Origin: an uncultured Actinomycetes bacterium
Lineage (GTDB): Bacteria; Actinomycetota; Acidimicrobiia; Acidimicrobiales; RAAP-2
NCBI GenBank assembly: GCA_903825895.1
Contig: CAIKCI010000012.1
Span: forward strand, 32,322-96,321
Direction of reading: 5' to 3'
Length of the DNA stretch: 64,000 nucleotides
Below are positions 34,289 through 43,215 of the stretch, one piece after another. Positions within the stretch are counted from its first letter, which is position 1; each line of letters starts with the position of its first letter. The notes under the pieces are model-generated. The model had not been told where the DNA came from. It saw only the letters and a program-made list of their open reading frames with translations, and did no database searches. Position numbers and translations under genes: made by a program.

Positions 34289-35029
34289 ATGTCCGTTCCA
34301 GAATTCACGATTCACCGCTTTGAGGCTATCGATTCCACCAATACTTTTCTTGTTTCTGAGGCCCAGAAAGGGGCTCCCGACAAGACCGTTGTCGTCGCAG
34401 CCCACCAAACAGCGGGCCGAGGGCGCCGTGGACGGACCTGGGAGGCGCCTCCAGGTTCCTCGCTCCTCGCTTCGGTGCTCTTGCGGCTGCACCTTCCCGA
34501 TGATCAGTTGATGCTGGCTACCGTGGCGGTGGCACTGGCTGCTCGAGCAGCGTTGGCAAGCCTCACCGGGAGCGCACCAGAGCTGAAATGGCCGAACGAT
34601 CTCCTCTACGGCGAGAAAAAGGTCTCAGGAGTCTTGGCCGAACTTGCCTCCGTCGACGAAGCGGAACAAGCCATTGTCATCGGCATTGGCATCAATCTGA
34701 CCTGGTCAGGCCCCAACGGCGTGAACGCCACATCCGTCGCCGAAGAGACCGGGATTTCGCTCAGTCCCGAAGCGCTTCTTTCGGAACTGCTCCTTGAACT
34801 CTCGACGAGGGCGTCGCTCTTGGAGAACGAGCAAGGGCGGAAAGATCTTCAAGAAGAGTTTGCGCATCACTTGGTCACCATTGGAACGCGGGTGCAGGTC
34901 GAACTGGCCGATGGTGTCCTCACGGGCCTTGCTCAAGGTGTGAACCAAGCAGGACATCTGATTCTTGAGACGTCTGAGGGCCAGCAGATCGTGATGACCG
35001 GCGACGTTATTCATCTGCGTTCTACCTGA
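34289..35029 (+). CDS. birA: biotin--[acetyl-CoA-carboxylase] ligase
   Basis: A 246-residue class I biotin protein ligase, without the N-terminal DNA-binding domain of E. coli BirA, so it is not a repressor. The substrate loop is HQTAGRGRRGRTWEAPPGSS (biotinyl-AMP), followed by LKWPNDLLYGEKKVSGVL and GIGINLTW. The C-terminal SH3-like domain ends with an ILETSEGQQIVMTGDV stretch. It charges the Lys of the carboxylase encoded divergently 68 bp away. The start is 7 nt after TAGGGT. Confidence 0.93.
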   Translation: MSVPEFTIHRFEAIDSTNTFLVSEAQKGAPDKTVVVAAHQTAGRGRRGRTWEAPPGSSLLASVLLRLHLPDDQLMLATVAVALAARAALASLTGSAPELKWPNDLLYGEKKVSGVLAELASVDEAEQAIVIGIGINLTWSGPNGVNATSVAEETGISLSPEALLSELLLELSTRASLLENEQGRKDLQEEFAHHLVTIGTRVQVELADGVLTGLAQGVNQAGHLILETSEGQQIVMTGDVIHLRST

Positions 35030-35049
35030 TTCACCCTTCAGGGGCCGAC

Positions 35050-35055
35050 TAACCT
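35050..35055 (+). promoter_or_regulatory. -10 element TAACCT of rmlB
   Basis: TAACCT is followed by 7 nt (AGAGGGA) and the ATG. The spacer could also serve as a weak ribosome site, but the geometry matches a leaderless start. Confidence 0.45.
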
Positions 35056-35062
35056 AGAGGGA

Positions 35063-36073
35063 ATGCGCATTCTTGTCACCGGTGGAGCCGGTTTTATCGG
35101 TTCGGCCTTCACTCGCTATTGGACCGCTCACCACCCTGAAGACTCGGTCGTGGTCTATGACGCGATGACCTATGCAGCGACGATGGAATCGCTTGAGAGC
35201 GTGCGAGATCGCATTGCCTTCGTCCAAGGCGATCTCTGCGACTTCGATGTAGCCGAACGGACGATCCAGGAGTACGGCATCGACACCATTGTGAACTTTG
35301 CGGCAGAGTCGCACAACTCACTTGCGGTCTTAGACCCTGGGCGTTTCTTTATGACCAATGTGATTGGCACCCAAACCATGCTCGAAGCGGCACGACGCAG
35401 CGGCGTACAGCGCTTTCATCACATCTCAACCTGTGAGGTTTACGGCGATCTTGATCTCGATGCGACCTATGCCTTCAATGAAGAAAGCCCTTACGCACCG
35501 CGCACGCCCTACAACGCATCGAAAGCCGGCTCCGACCATGCCGTGCGCGCGTACTTTGAGACTTACGAACTGCCCATCACGATCACGAACTGTGCGAACA
35601 ACTATGGGCCCTACCAATTTCCAGAAAAAGTTATTCCTGTTTTCACCACGAAGGCATTGGCTGATCAGCCACTGCCCCTCTACGCGACGACGCAGAATCG
35701 ACGCGAGTGGCTGCACGTTGACGATCACTGCAGCGCTATTGAAGCGGTGTTGCTCAATGGGAGAATCGGTGAGACCTATCACGTCGGTTCTGGAATTGAA
35801 GCGTCAATCGAACAGATCGCCGACGCAGTCCTCGATGCGCTGGGTAAGCCACAGTCGCTCAAGACGATTGTTCCCGATCGCCCCGGCCACGATCGCCGCT
35901 ACTTGCTCGACACGACCAAGATCCGCAGCGAACTGGGCTGGGCGCCCACGGTTGAATTCCACCAAGGAATTGCCGAGACGGTTCAGTGGTACGCCGACAA
36001 CGAAGCATGGTGGGCGCCGTTGCTTGAGCGAGCACCAGTGGTGGAAACCAGCTGGGGTAACGCTCCGGCGTAG
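35063..36073 (+). CDS. rmlB: dTDP-glucose 4,6-dehydratase (variant motifs)
   Basis: A 336-residue extended SDR. NAD loop GGAGFIGSAF, catalytic YNASK in PRTPYNASKAGSDH, and NCANNYGPYQFPEK are typical of RmlB. Two motifs differ from the textbook enzyme: the catalytic Asp-Glu pair (STDEVYG) reads STCEVYG, with Cys124 replacing Asp, and AAESHVDRS reads AAESHNSLA. Either this lineage uses a modified active site or the enzyme acts on another NDP-sugar. It is the first gene of rmlB-rmlD-glycosyltransferase, which supports a deoxysugar role. Confidence 0.85.
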   Translation: MRILVTGGAGFIGSAFTRYWTAHHPEDSVVVYDAMTYAATMESLESVRDRIAFVQGDLCDFDVAERTIQEYGIDTIVNFAAESHNSLAVLDPGRFFMTNVIGTQTMLEAARRSGVQRFHHISTCEVYGDLDLDATYAFNEESPYAPRTPYNASKAGSDHAVRAYFETYELPITITNCANNYGPYQFPEKVIPVFTTKALADQPLPLYATTQNRREWLHVDDHCSAIEAVLLNGRIGETYHVGSGIEASIEQIADAVLDALGKPQSLKTIVPDRPGHDRRYLLDTTKIRSELGWAPTVEFHQGIAETVQWYADNEAWWAPLLERAPVVETSWGNAPA

Positions 36074-36076
36074 CGC

Positions 36077-36994
36077 GTGCGCGTCCTCATCACTGGCGCG
36101 GCCGGTCAGGTCGGCCAAGACTTTTGCGACGTGCTCTCTGGGCTCATCCCCGGTGGCGGCAAAGCAACAGCACTTCTCGGTACTGATCCTGTTGCCGAGG
36201 GAGAGTTTGAATTAATCCCTTGCGACGTGGCGCAATTTGACCTTACCAATCACGACCACGTCGCGACCAATATCGCGCAGGCTGCACCCGAGGTGATTGT
36301 GCATTTAGCCGCCTATACGGCGGTCGATCGAGCTGAAGAAGATCCCAAGGGTGCGCAAGAGCTCAACGTCAATGCGACCAGGTACGTCAATGACGCAGCG
36401 CAAGCTTGTGGTGCTCACCTCGTCTATATCTCAACGGACTATGTCTTTGCCGGAGATCTTGGTCGTGCCATGGTCGAATCGGATGAGACCAATCCCTTGA
36501 GTGTCTATGGGGCAACAAAACGAGCAGGGGAGTTGGCGTGCGACCCGTCGGCCACCATCGTACGGACCTCGTGGGTGGCAGGACTTCGGGGTAAAAACTT
36601 GTTTCATTTGGCAACGGGTGCCGCACAAGATGGACGTGCCTTACGGTTTGTTGATGATCAAGTAGGAACGCCCACGAATGCTGCGGACTTGGCCGCTGGT
36701 CTCGTGGCCTTCGTGCGCGAGCGACCTTCTGGCGTCTTTCACGTCGCCGGCTCTGGCCAAGCGAGTTGGTTCGAGACGATTCAATTTGCCGTTGAAGCCG
36801 CCGGTGGGTCTCCCGATCAGGTCTCGGCAATTTCTACGGCCGAGCTTGATCCCCAGCCCCTGGCAACTCGCCCCGCCTTTTCGCCGCTGCTCTCAGAACG
36901 GCTGGGTTCGGTGGGTCTTGTGCCACTGCCGGACTGGCACGAGGGGGTTGAGCGTTTGGTACGCGCTATTGAACTGCGAGACCACAGGTCATGA
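36077..36994 (+). CDS. rmlD: dTDP-4-dehydrorhamnose reductase
   Basis: A 305-residue RmlD that reduces dTDP-4-keto-rhamnose to dTDP-L-rhamnose with NAD(P)H. The loop GAAGQVGQ, HLAAYTAVDRAEEDP, YISTDYVFAGD, YGATKRAGE and the C-terminal RPAFSPL are canonical. It follows rmlB by 3 bp, and its stop overlaps the glycosyltransferase start (ATGA). It starts with a GTG. RmlC is encoded separately, near 1.8 kb. Confidence 0.92.
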   Translation: MRVLITGAAGQVGQDFCDVLSGLIPGGGKATALLGTDPVAEGEFELIPCDVAQFDLTNHDHVATNIAQAAPEVIVHLAAYTAVDRAEEDPKGAQELNVNATRYVNDAAQACGAHLVYISTDYVFAGDLGRAMVESDETNPLSVYGATKRAGELACDPSATIVRTSWVAGLRGKNLFHLATGAAQDGRALRFVDDQVGTPTNAADLAAGLVAFVRERPSGVFHVAGSGQASWFETIQFAVEAAGGSPDQVSAISTAELDPQPLATRPAFSPLLSERLGSVGLVPLPDWHEGVERLVRAIELRDHRS

Positions 36995-37839
36995 CCGTTG
37001 GGGCGGTGGTGGTCGACTATAACGTCGGCCCAGCGTTAGTCGATGCGGTTCGTTCGCTGCTTGATGAAAAAATTGGCGAAGTGATTGTTGTCGAAAATGG
37101 CGACGCCGGATCGACGGCGTCAGCACTCGGAGCCTTGGCCGAAAAGGTGACCATCGTCCACCCAGGAGAGAACCTGGGCTTTGGGGCCGGGGTGAACCGT
37201 GGCGTGGCAGCGTTATCAAGCAATGTTGACTTGGTCGTCGTCGCTAACCCTGACTCGGTCGCCCACGAAGGTTCCGTCGCAAAACTCGTCCGTTCGATTG
37301 GCGACCATCCAACGTGGGCCGTCGTCGGGCCGACGATCAAGACCAGCGATGGGGGGATTTATCCATCGGTTCGCCAATTCCCCTCTCCACTCGATGCGGC
37401 CGGACATGCGCTGCTCGGTGCCATCGCCCCTGAGAATCGCTTTACCAAGCGCTACCGGTCCGCGAGTCCAAAGAGTGACGGCGATGTGGACTGGGTCTCG
37501 GGTGCGTTTTTCCTCGTTCGACGCAGCGCCTTTGAAGACATTGGTGGCTTTGATGAGGCGTACTTTATGTTCGCCGAAGACATGGACTTCTGTTGGCGGG
37601 CCCATCAACGCGGCTTTGGCGTTGGCACCGCACCTGAGGCGATCGTCAGCCACATTGAAGGTGTTGCTCGTCGAGCACACCCCTACGCCATGGTCGTCGC
37701 TCATCACCGCTCGGCGTTTCGTTTTGCTTCAAAATCCCAGACCGGGTTCTCCAAACTTCTGTTGCCGCTTGCAGCAGTCGTTCTTTGTCTTCGCTTTGTC
37801 GCTGCGATGGCTCAGACGGCTGTTTCTCGCCGGGCCTAG
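36991..37839 (+). CDS. glycosyltransferase family 2, rhamnosyltransferase-like
   Basis: A 282-residue inverting GT2. The nucleotide-sugar domain begins AVVVDYNVG, with VVENGD and ENLGFGAGVNRG. The DxD-like region is VVANPDS, the acceptor loop DWVSGAFFLVRRSAF, and the catalytic base motif AEDMDFCWRA. The C-terminal 25 residues are hydrophobic (LLLPLAAVVLCLRFVAAM) and probably membrane-associated. It resembles WbbL-type rhamnosyltransferases, and coupling to rmlB-rmlD (ATGA) supports dTDP-rhamnose as donor. In related actinobacteria WbbL builds the rhamnose linker of cell-wall polysaccharide; whether this one does is inference. Confidence 0.88.
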   Translation: MTVGAVVVDYNVGPALVDAVRSLLDEKIGEVIVVENGDAGSTASALGALAEKVTIVHPGENLGFGAGVNRGVAALSSNVDLVVVANPDSVAHEGSVAKLVRSIGDHPTWAVVGPTIKTSDGGIYPSVRQFPSPLDAAGHALLGAIAPENRFTKRYRSASPKSDGDVDWVSGAFFLVRRSAFEDIGGFDEAYFMFAEDMDFCWRAHQRGFGVGTAPEAIVSHIEGVARRAHPYAMVVAHHRSAFRFASKSQTGFSKLLLPLAAVVLCLRFVAAMAQTAVSRRA

Positions 37840-37876
37840 GAGGGCGCTGAGCGCACGGGTCCAAGTATTTTTCTAA

Positions 37877-37907
37877 AGTTGACAAGATTGGTCATATTTG
37901 GTCAACT
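37877..37907. promoter_or_regulatory. promoter and inverted repeat upstream of metY
   Basis: A consensus-like -35 TTGACA (37879-37884) lies inside AGTTGAC (37877-37883), which is mirrored by GTCAACT (37901-37907) with 17 bp between. Two TTGGTCA direct repeats fall in the spacer region. It is a candidate site for a methionine-biosynthesis repressor; a SAM riboswitch is not evident. Confidence 0.45.
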
Positions 37908-37958
37908 AGGACTCCTGCGCAAGAGCAGAAAGAAGTTCCCCAGATCAAAGGAGTACCA

Positions 37959-39248
37959 ATGTCCGATACCCGAGGTTTTGAAACTCGCCAGATTCACGCC
38001 GGCCAAGAGCCCGACCCCACGACGGGGGCGAGAGCAGTTCCGATCTATCAGACCACCAGTTTCGCCTTCCGTGACACTGCTCACGCCGCCGCACTCTTTG
38101 GCCTCGCCGAAGCGGGAAACATCTATACCCGAATCATGAACCCCACCCAAGGGGTCTTCGAAGAGCGCATTGCCAGTCTGGAAGGTGGAGTGAACGCGTT
38201 GGCCACCGCCAGTGGTCAAGCCGCTGAAACCTTGGCGATCCTCAACTTGGCCCAGAGCGGCGATCACATCGTGGCCTCGCCCTCACTTTACGGAGGTACC
38301 TACAACCTTTTTCACTACTCGATGCCAAAGCTCGGCATCACGGTCGACTTCGTTGACGACCCCGACAACCTTGATGACTGGGCTAAAGCCGTCAAGCCCA
38401 ACACGAAGGCGTTCTACGGTGAGACCATCGGGAACCCTCGTGGTGACGTGCTGGATATTCCAGGGATCTCGCACGTGGCCCACGCCAACAACGTGCCGCT
38501 CATCGTTGACAGCACGCTGGCCACGCCCTACTTGGCCAACCCACTGGCCCACGGGGCAGACATCGTTGTGCACTCAGCAACGAAGTTCATCGGTGGACAC
38601 GGCACAGCAATTGGTGGCGTTATCGTCGATGGCGGTTCGTTCGACTTTGGAGCGTCGGGTCGACACCCCGGGTTCACGGAAGCCGACGCCAGCTATCACG
38701 GTTTGAAGTACTGGGAAGCCCTCGGACCTGGCGCCTATGGCATCAAGGCGCGAGTCCAAGGCCTGCGGGACTATGGCGCAGCCATAACGCCGTTTAACGC
38801 GTTTTTACTCCTGCAAGGTCTCGAAACCTTAAGTATCCGCATGGAACGTCATGTGGAGAACGCGGTCGCCGTTGCCGAGTTCCTTGAGAACCACAGCAAT
38901 GTCGAATGGGTCAACTACCCAGGCTTGGCGTCGTCTCCTTGGCACGAACGAGCACAGACGCTCCTTCCAAAGGGATCAGGAGCGGTGCTGTCGTTTGGCA
39001 TCAAGGGTGGCGCCGAAGCGGGAGCGAAGTTCATCGACTCGCTGGAACTCTTTAGTCACCTGGCCAATGTCGGCGACGTACGAAGCCTCGCGATTCACCC
39101 CGCGTCAACGACCCACAGCCAACTCACGCCCGAAGAGCAGGCCAAGTCGGGCATCGACGCCAGCATGATTCGTCTCTCAGTCGGCATCGAGTCAATCAGC
39201 GATATTTTGGCTGACCTTGACACCGGATTCCGAGCAGCGAACGCCTAA
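37959..39248 (+). CDS. metY: O-acetylhomoserine sulfhydrylase
   Basis: A 429-residue Cys/Met-metabolism PLP enzyme making homocysteine from O-acetylhomoserine and sulfide. PLP Lys is in [13 protein letters not shown], with [18 protein letters not shown] and ETIGNPRGD. The length and the [18 protein letters not shown] segment distinguish MetY from MetB or MetC (about 390). A good AAAGGAG site precedes the ATG. It is followed by metX, so the two make a transsulfhydration pathway feeding MetH. Confidence 0.94.
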   Translation: MSDTRGFETRQIHAGQEPDPTTGARAVPIYQTTSFAFRDTAHAAALFGLAEAGNIYTRIMNPTQGVFEERIASLEGGVNALATASGQAAETLAILNLAQSGDHIVASPSLYGGTYNLFHYSMPKLGITVDFVDDPDNLDDWAKAVKPNTKAFYGETIGNPRGDVLDIPGISHVAHANNVPLIVDSTLATPYLANPLAHGADIVVHSATKFIGGHGTAIGGVIVDGGSFDFGASGRHPGFTEADASYHGLKYWEALGPGAYGIKARVQGLRDYGAAITPFNAFLLLQGLETLSIRMERHVENAVAVAEFLENHSNVEWVNYPGLASSPWHERAQTLLPKGSGAVLSFGIKGGAEAGAKFIDSLELFSHLANVGDVRSLAIHPASTTHSQLTPEEQAKSGIDASMIRLSVGIESISDILADLDTGFRAANA

Positions 39249-39253
39249 GGGGT

Positions 39254-39259
39254 TACGCT
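39254..39259 (+). promoter_or_regulatory. -10 element TACGCT before metX
   Basis: TACGCT lies 9 nt before the GTG of metX in the 20-bp gap after metY, with no Shine-Dalgarno, so metX may have an internal leaderless promoter. Confidence 0.35.
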
Positions 39260-39268
39260 TCTCTACTT

Positions 39269-40438
39269 GTGAGCGACTTTCTCTCCCCCGACGGCGATGG
39301 CTTGCCACCGGCGTCGGGGGCGTGGAAGCCTGGCGACCCTGTCGGGAAACGCACGTTCGTCGATGTTTTTGATCAGGAGCCTCTTGCTCTCGAAGCAGGT
39401 GGCACCTTTGGCGGCAGCGCCGCGCCGATCACGGTGGCCTATGAATCGTGGGGGACCCTCAACGCCGCATGCGACAACGCCGTGCTGGTACTCCATGCCT
39501 TGACGGGTGATAGTCATGTCGTCGGCGAGCGTGGCCCAGGCCATCCGACACCAGGTTGGTGGGACGGCCTGATCGGGCCCGGCAAGGTTTTTGACACCGA
39601 GAAGTACTTCGTGGTGGCGCCCAACGTCTTTGGTGGTTGTCAGGGAACGACGGGGCCTTCGTCGCTGGGTCCTGATGGCGTTCCTTACGGCAGCAGTTTC
39701 CCCTTGATTACTATTCGAGATCAGGTGGCCGTTGAGCAAGCCTTTGCCACCGCAATTGGCATTGAGCGATTCCACACCATTGTCGGAGGCTCCATGGGTG
39801 GTATGCGTGCGCTCGAATGGGCAATTATGGCGCCCAAGCGTGTTGAGCGACTGATCTTGTTGTCAACGGGAGCGTCAGCAACCGGTGAACAGATTGCCCT
39901 GTGTTCGATTCAAAGCCACGCCATCAAACTCGATCCCAATTATCGCAACGGTGATTATTACGATGCGCTTGCCGGCGAAGGGCCATGGCGCGGCATGGGC
40001 GTGGCGAGAAGGATTGCACAACTGTCCTACAGAACGCGTGACGAGTTCATTGAACGCTTTGGCCGAGATCCTCAGCCGGGTGAAGATCCGATGGAAGGTG
40101 GGCGGTTTTCTGCTGAGGGCTACCTCGACTACCAGGCGAAGAAGTTGGCGTGGCGCTTTGATGCCAACACCTATTTGGTTCTCTCTCGGGCAATGGACCT
40201 CCACGATGTCGGTCGAGACCGAGGGGGCCTCGAGGCAGCCTTGGCTATGGTTGAGGCCAAGACCTTGGTGGTTGGTTTCAGCACTGACCGGCTGTATTCG
40301 ATTGATGAACAGCGATTTCTCGTCAACGGGATCCGCAGTGCTGAAGGCCTGGTTGAGCTTGATTCATTCCTCGGCCACGACGCGTTTTTGCTGGAAGTAA
40401 CAGCCTTGTCGCCCTCCGTGGCGGCGCATCTTGCCTGA
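39269..40438 (+). CDS. metX: homoserine O-acetyltransferase
   Basis: A 389-residue alpha/beta-hydrolase-fold acyltransferase. The nucleophile Ser is in GGSMGGMRALEWA, the N-terminal region VAYESWGTLN and HALTGDSHV is typical, and Asp and His are in FSTDRLYSI and GHDAFLLE. It uses acetyl-CoA to activate homoserine for MetY. A succinyl-specific variant cannot be excluded by eye, but pairing with MetY favours acetyl. Start is GTG, 20 bp after metY. Confidence 0.93.
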   Translation: MSDFLSPDGDGLPPASGAWKPGDPVGKRTFVDVFDQEPLALEAGGTFGGSAAPITVAYESWGTLNAACDNAVLVLHALTGDSHVVGERGPGHPTPGWWDGLIGPGKVFDTEKYFVVAPNVFGGCQGTTGPSSLGPDGVPYGSSFPLITIRDQVAVEQAFATAIGIERFHTIVGGSMGGMRALEWAIMAPKRVERLILLSTGASATGEQIALCSIQSHAIKLDPNYRNGDYYDALAGEGPWRGMGVARRIAQLSYRTRDEFIERFGRDPQPGEDPMEGGRFSAEGYLDYQAKKLAWRFDANTYLVLSRAMDLHDVGRDRGGLEAALAMVEAKTLVVGFSTDRLYSIDEQRFLVNGIRSAEGLVELDSFLGHDAFLLEVTALSPSVAAHLA

Positions 40439-40473
40439 AACGCTCCCGGGGGAACGAAGGCCAAGACGGAGGT

Positions 40474-40479
40474 TAGGAT
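40474..40479 (+). promoter_or_regulatory. -10 element TAGGAT before secA
   Basis: TAGGAT ends 9 nt before the secA ATG. There is no clear Shine-Dalgarno adjacent; GGAGG at 40468 is too distant. Confidence 0.35.
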
Positions 40480-40488
40480 TGGCGGTTC

Positions 40489-43215
40489 ATGAGCGTCTTC
40501 TCAAAAGTTCTCCGCGCCGGTGAAGGCAAAAAGGTCCGTCGCCTGGCAGAGCTGGTCCCTGCGGTCAACGAACTCGAATCAGCGATGGAAGCACTCAGTG
40601 ACGAGGAGCTTCAGGCCAAGACCCAAGAATTCAAAAATCGCTTAGCTGACGGCGAGTCGCTCGACGACCTCCTCATTGAGGCCTACGCCGTAGTGCGAGA
40701 AGCTGCATGGCGTGTGTTGGGCCAGCGGCACTTCGACGTTCAGATCATGGGCGGCATGGCGCTGCACTTTGGTTGGATCGCAGAAATGCGAACCGGCGAA
40801 GGAAAAACCCTTGTCTCAACGTTGCCGGTCTATCTCAACGCCTTAGCCGGCAAGGGCGTGCACGTCGTGACGGTGAATGACTACTTGGCGACTCGTGACT
40901 CTGAGTGGATGGGGCGATTGCACACGTGGCTCGGCCTCACGGTTGGACGAGTCGGTCCAGATGTCAATGACTTTGATCAAAAACAAGCGGCCTATGCGTC
41001 CGATGTTACCTATGGAACAAATACCGAATTCGGCTTTGACTACTTGCGCGACAACATGGCAAGAACGCGCGAACAAATGGTGCAGCGCGGCCACTCGTTT
41101 GCCATCATCGATGAGGTTGACTCGATTTTGATCGATGAGGCGAGGACGCCGTTGATCATCTCGGGACCGGCTGACGAAGCGGCCAAGTTGTATTACCAGT
41201 TCGCCTCCATCGCTCGTACTCTTACCCCCGAAGCCGATTACGAAATCGATGAAGAGAAGAAGTTGGTCGTGCCGACCGAAAGTGGGGTAGAAAAAGTCGA
41301 GAAGGCCCTTGGCGTGACCAACCTTTATGACGCTGTCTCCATTAACTACGTCCACCAACTCACCCAGGCCTTGCGGGCGAAAGAACTCTACAAGCGTGAC
41401 AAGGACTACCTGGTCGCTGACGGAGAGATCAAGATCGTCGACGAGTTCACCGGCCGAACCTTGGACGGACGACGCTGGTCGGACGGTCTTCACCAAGCAG
41501 TTGAGGCAAAAGAACGTGTGCGAATCCGTGAAGAGAACCACACCTGGGCGACGGTCACGATCCAAAACTACTTCCGCCTCTACGACAAGCTTTCTGGGAT
41601 GACTGGTACCGCAGAAACTGAAGCAGGAGAGTTTGCCAATACCTACAGCCTGACCGTCGTGCCCATCCCGACGAACCGTGAAATGCAACGCGACGACAAG
41701 GCGGACTTGATCTTCAAGACGGAAGCCGCGAAGTTCCAGGCGGTCATCGATGACATTGAAGAGCGCCAACAGCAAGGCCAGCCGGTCTTGGTTGGTACGG
41801 CGTCGGTGGCAAAGTCAGAAGAACTCTCTCGCTTGATGAGCCAGCGAGGGATTAACCACGAAGTCTTGAACGCGAAGCAGCATTTCAGAGAAGCCGAAAT
41901 CGTCGCGCAAGCAGGGCGACCAGGGGCCGTGACCGTAGCGACCAACATGGCCGGTCGTGGTGTCGACATTCTTCTTGGAGGAAACCCTGGTGGGCTGGCC
42001 CTTCGCCAAGTGCAAGCCGAGGGACTGGACCTGCACAGCGAAGAAGGTCACGCCCGCCTCGCGCTGCTTGAAGCACAATTCGCCAAAGAGTGCGAGGAAC
42101 AAGGCGAGACAGTCCGTCAAGCAGGTGGGCTCTACGTCGTTGGCTCGGAACGACATGAATCACGCCGGATCGACAATCAGCTCCGTGGGCGGTCGGGTCG
42201 CCAAGGCGAACCAGGGGAGAGCCGTTTCTTTCTCTCGCTCGAAGACGATCTCCTACGACTCTTTGCTTCAGGAGCAATTAGTTGGGTCATGGACCGAGCA
42301 CTTCCTGAAGATGTACCGATTGAAGCCAAGATGGTCACCAAGGCGATCGAACGAGCCCAAAACACCGTTGAAGGACGTAACGCCGAGACACGAAAAGAAG
42401 TCTTGAAGTACGACGAAGTCATGAACCAGCAGAGAAAAGTGATCTATCAGCGTCGTATTGACGTGATCAATGGGGATGACCTTCACGATCTCACCGTTGA
42501 ACTCCTCGTCGGGGCCATTACCAACGTCGTTGTTCTTTGTTGCCCGACGGATTATCCAGAAGAATGGGATCTGAACCAACTCGTCGCAGAGTTGACGCAG
42601 TACTACCCAACGAAGTTCTCCGTTGCTGACCTTTCCCAGGCATCAACGCAAGATCAACTGATCGAATCGATCGAAACCGAAGCCTTGGCGTTCTATGAGG
42701 AACGATCTGCCACCTTCCCGGGAGGAGAAGAAGCAGCTCGAAGTCTCGAACGCGACATCATGCTGCAGATCATTGACCAACGTTGGCAAGAACATCTTTC
42801 CGAGATGGACTACCTGCGTGAAGGAATCAACTTGCGAGCAATGGGCCAACAAGACCCCCTGGTGGCGTGGCAGCAAGAAGGTTTTTCAATGTTTGGCAAG
42901 ATGATGGAAACCATCGACGACGATTATCTTCGCTACCTTTTCCATGTTGAAACTGTTGCGCAAGAGGTACAGCCATCGTTCGATCAAGCAACCTATGTGG
43001 CGGCTGAAGACCCCGTCGACGACTTCACCTTCGCTCAAGCAACCTTGGCAAGCCAGCAAGGTGTTGGCACAGCGGTAGCGCCCGAACAAATCGACCCTGC
43101 AGAGTTGGAAGCCTTTATCCCTGTCGTCAAAGACGACGCCCAAAAGACTGGCCGAAATGAGCCGTGTTGGTGTGGAAGCGGCAAGAAGTACAAGTTTTGT
43201 CATGGCGCAGCCTGA
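40489..43215 (+). CDS. secA: preprotein translocase ATPase SecA
   Basis: A 908-residue SecA, the ATPase that drives Sec-dependent export at the membrane. Walker A is MRTGEGKTL, the DEAD motif IIDEVDSILIDEARTPL, followed by the preprotein cross-linking domain, GRTLDGRRWSDGLHQAVEAK, ATNMAGRGVDILLGG and GRSGRQGEPG. The C-terminal SEC-C zinc motif CWCGSGKKYKFCH binds zinc for SecB or phospholipid interaction. Length is standard. prfB begins within its last codons. Confidence 0.97.
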   Translation: MSVFSKVLRAGEGKKVRRLAELVPAVNELESAMEALSDEELQAKTQEFKNRLADGESLDDLLIEAYAVVREAAWRVLGQRHFDVQIMGGMALHFGWIAEMRTGEGKTLVSTLPVYLNALAGKGVHVVTVNDYLATRDSEWMGRLHTWLGLTVGRVGPDVNDFDQKQAAYASDVTYGTNTEFGFDYLRDNMARTREQMVQRGHSFAIIDEVDSILIDEARTPLIISGPADEAAKLYYQFASIARTLTPEADYEIDEEKKLVVPTESGVEKVEKALGVTNLYDAVSINYVHQLTQALRAKELYKRDKDYLVADGEIKIVDEFTGRTLDGRRWSDGLHQAVEAKERVRIREENHTWATVTIQNYFRLYDKLSGMTGTAETEAGEFANTYSLTVVPIPTNREMQRDDKADLIFKTEAAKFQAVIDDIEERQQQGQPVLVGTASVAKSEELSRLMSQRGINHEVLNAKQHFREAEIVAQAGRPGAVTVATNMAGRGVDILLGGNPGGLALRQVQAEGLDLHSEEGHARLALLEAQFAKECEEQGETVRQAGGLYVVGSERHESRRIDNQLRGRSGRQGEPGESRFFLSLEDDLLRLFASGAISWVMDRALPEDVPIEAKMVTKAIERAQNTVEGRNAETRKEVLKYDEVMNQQRKVIYQRRIDVINGDDLHDLTVELLVGAITNVVVLCCPTDYPEEWDLNQLVAELTQYYPTKFSVADLSQASTQDQLIESIETEALAFYEERSATFPGGEEAARSLERDIMLQIIDQRWQEHLSEMDYLREGINLRAMGQQDPLVAWQQEGFSMFGKMMETIDDDYLRYLFHVETVAQEVQPSFDQATYVAAEDPVDDFTFAQATLASQQGVGTAVAPEQIDPAELEAFIPVVKDDAQKTGRNEPCWCGSGKKYKFCHGAA

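Noticed and set aside
37908..37958. SAM riboswitch upstream of metY
   Set aside because: The leader is short, with no multi-stem structure or conserved SAM aptamer elements visible.
40843..41775. Long minus-strand ORF inside secA
   Set aside because: It lies wholly antisense to a clear SecA sequence and shows no family features.
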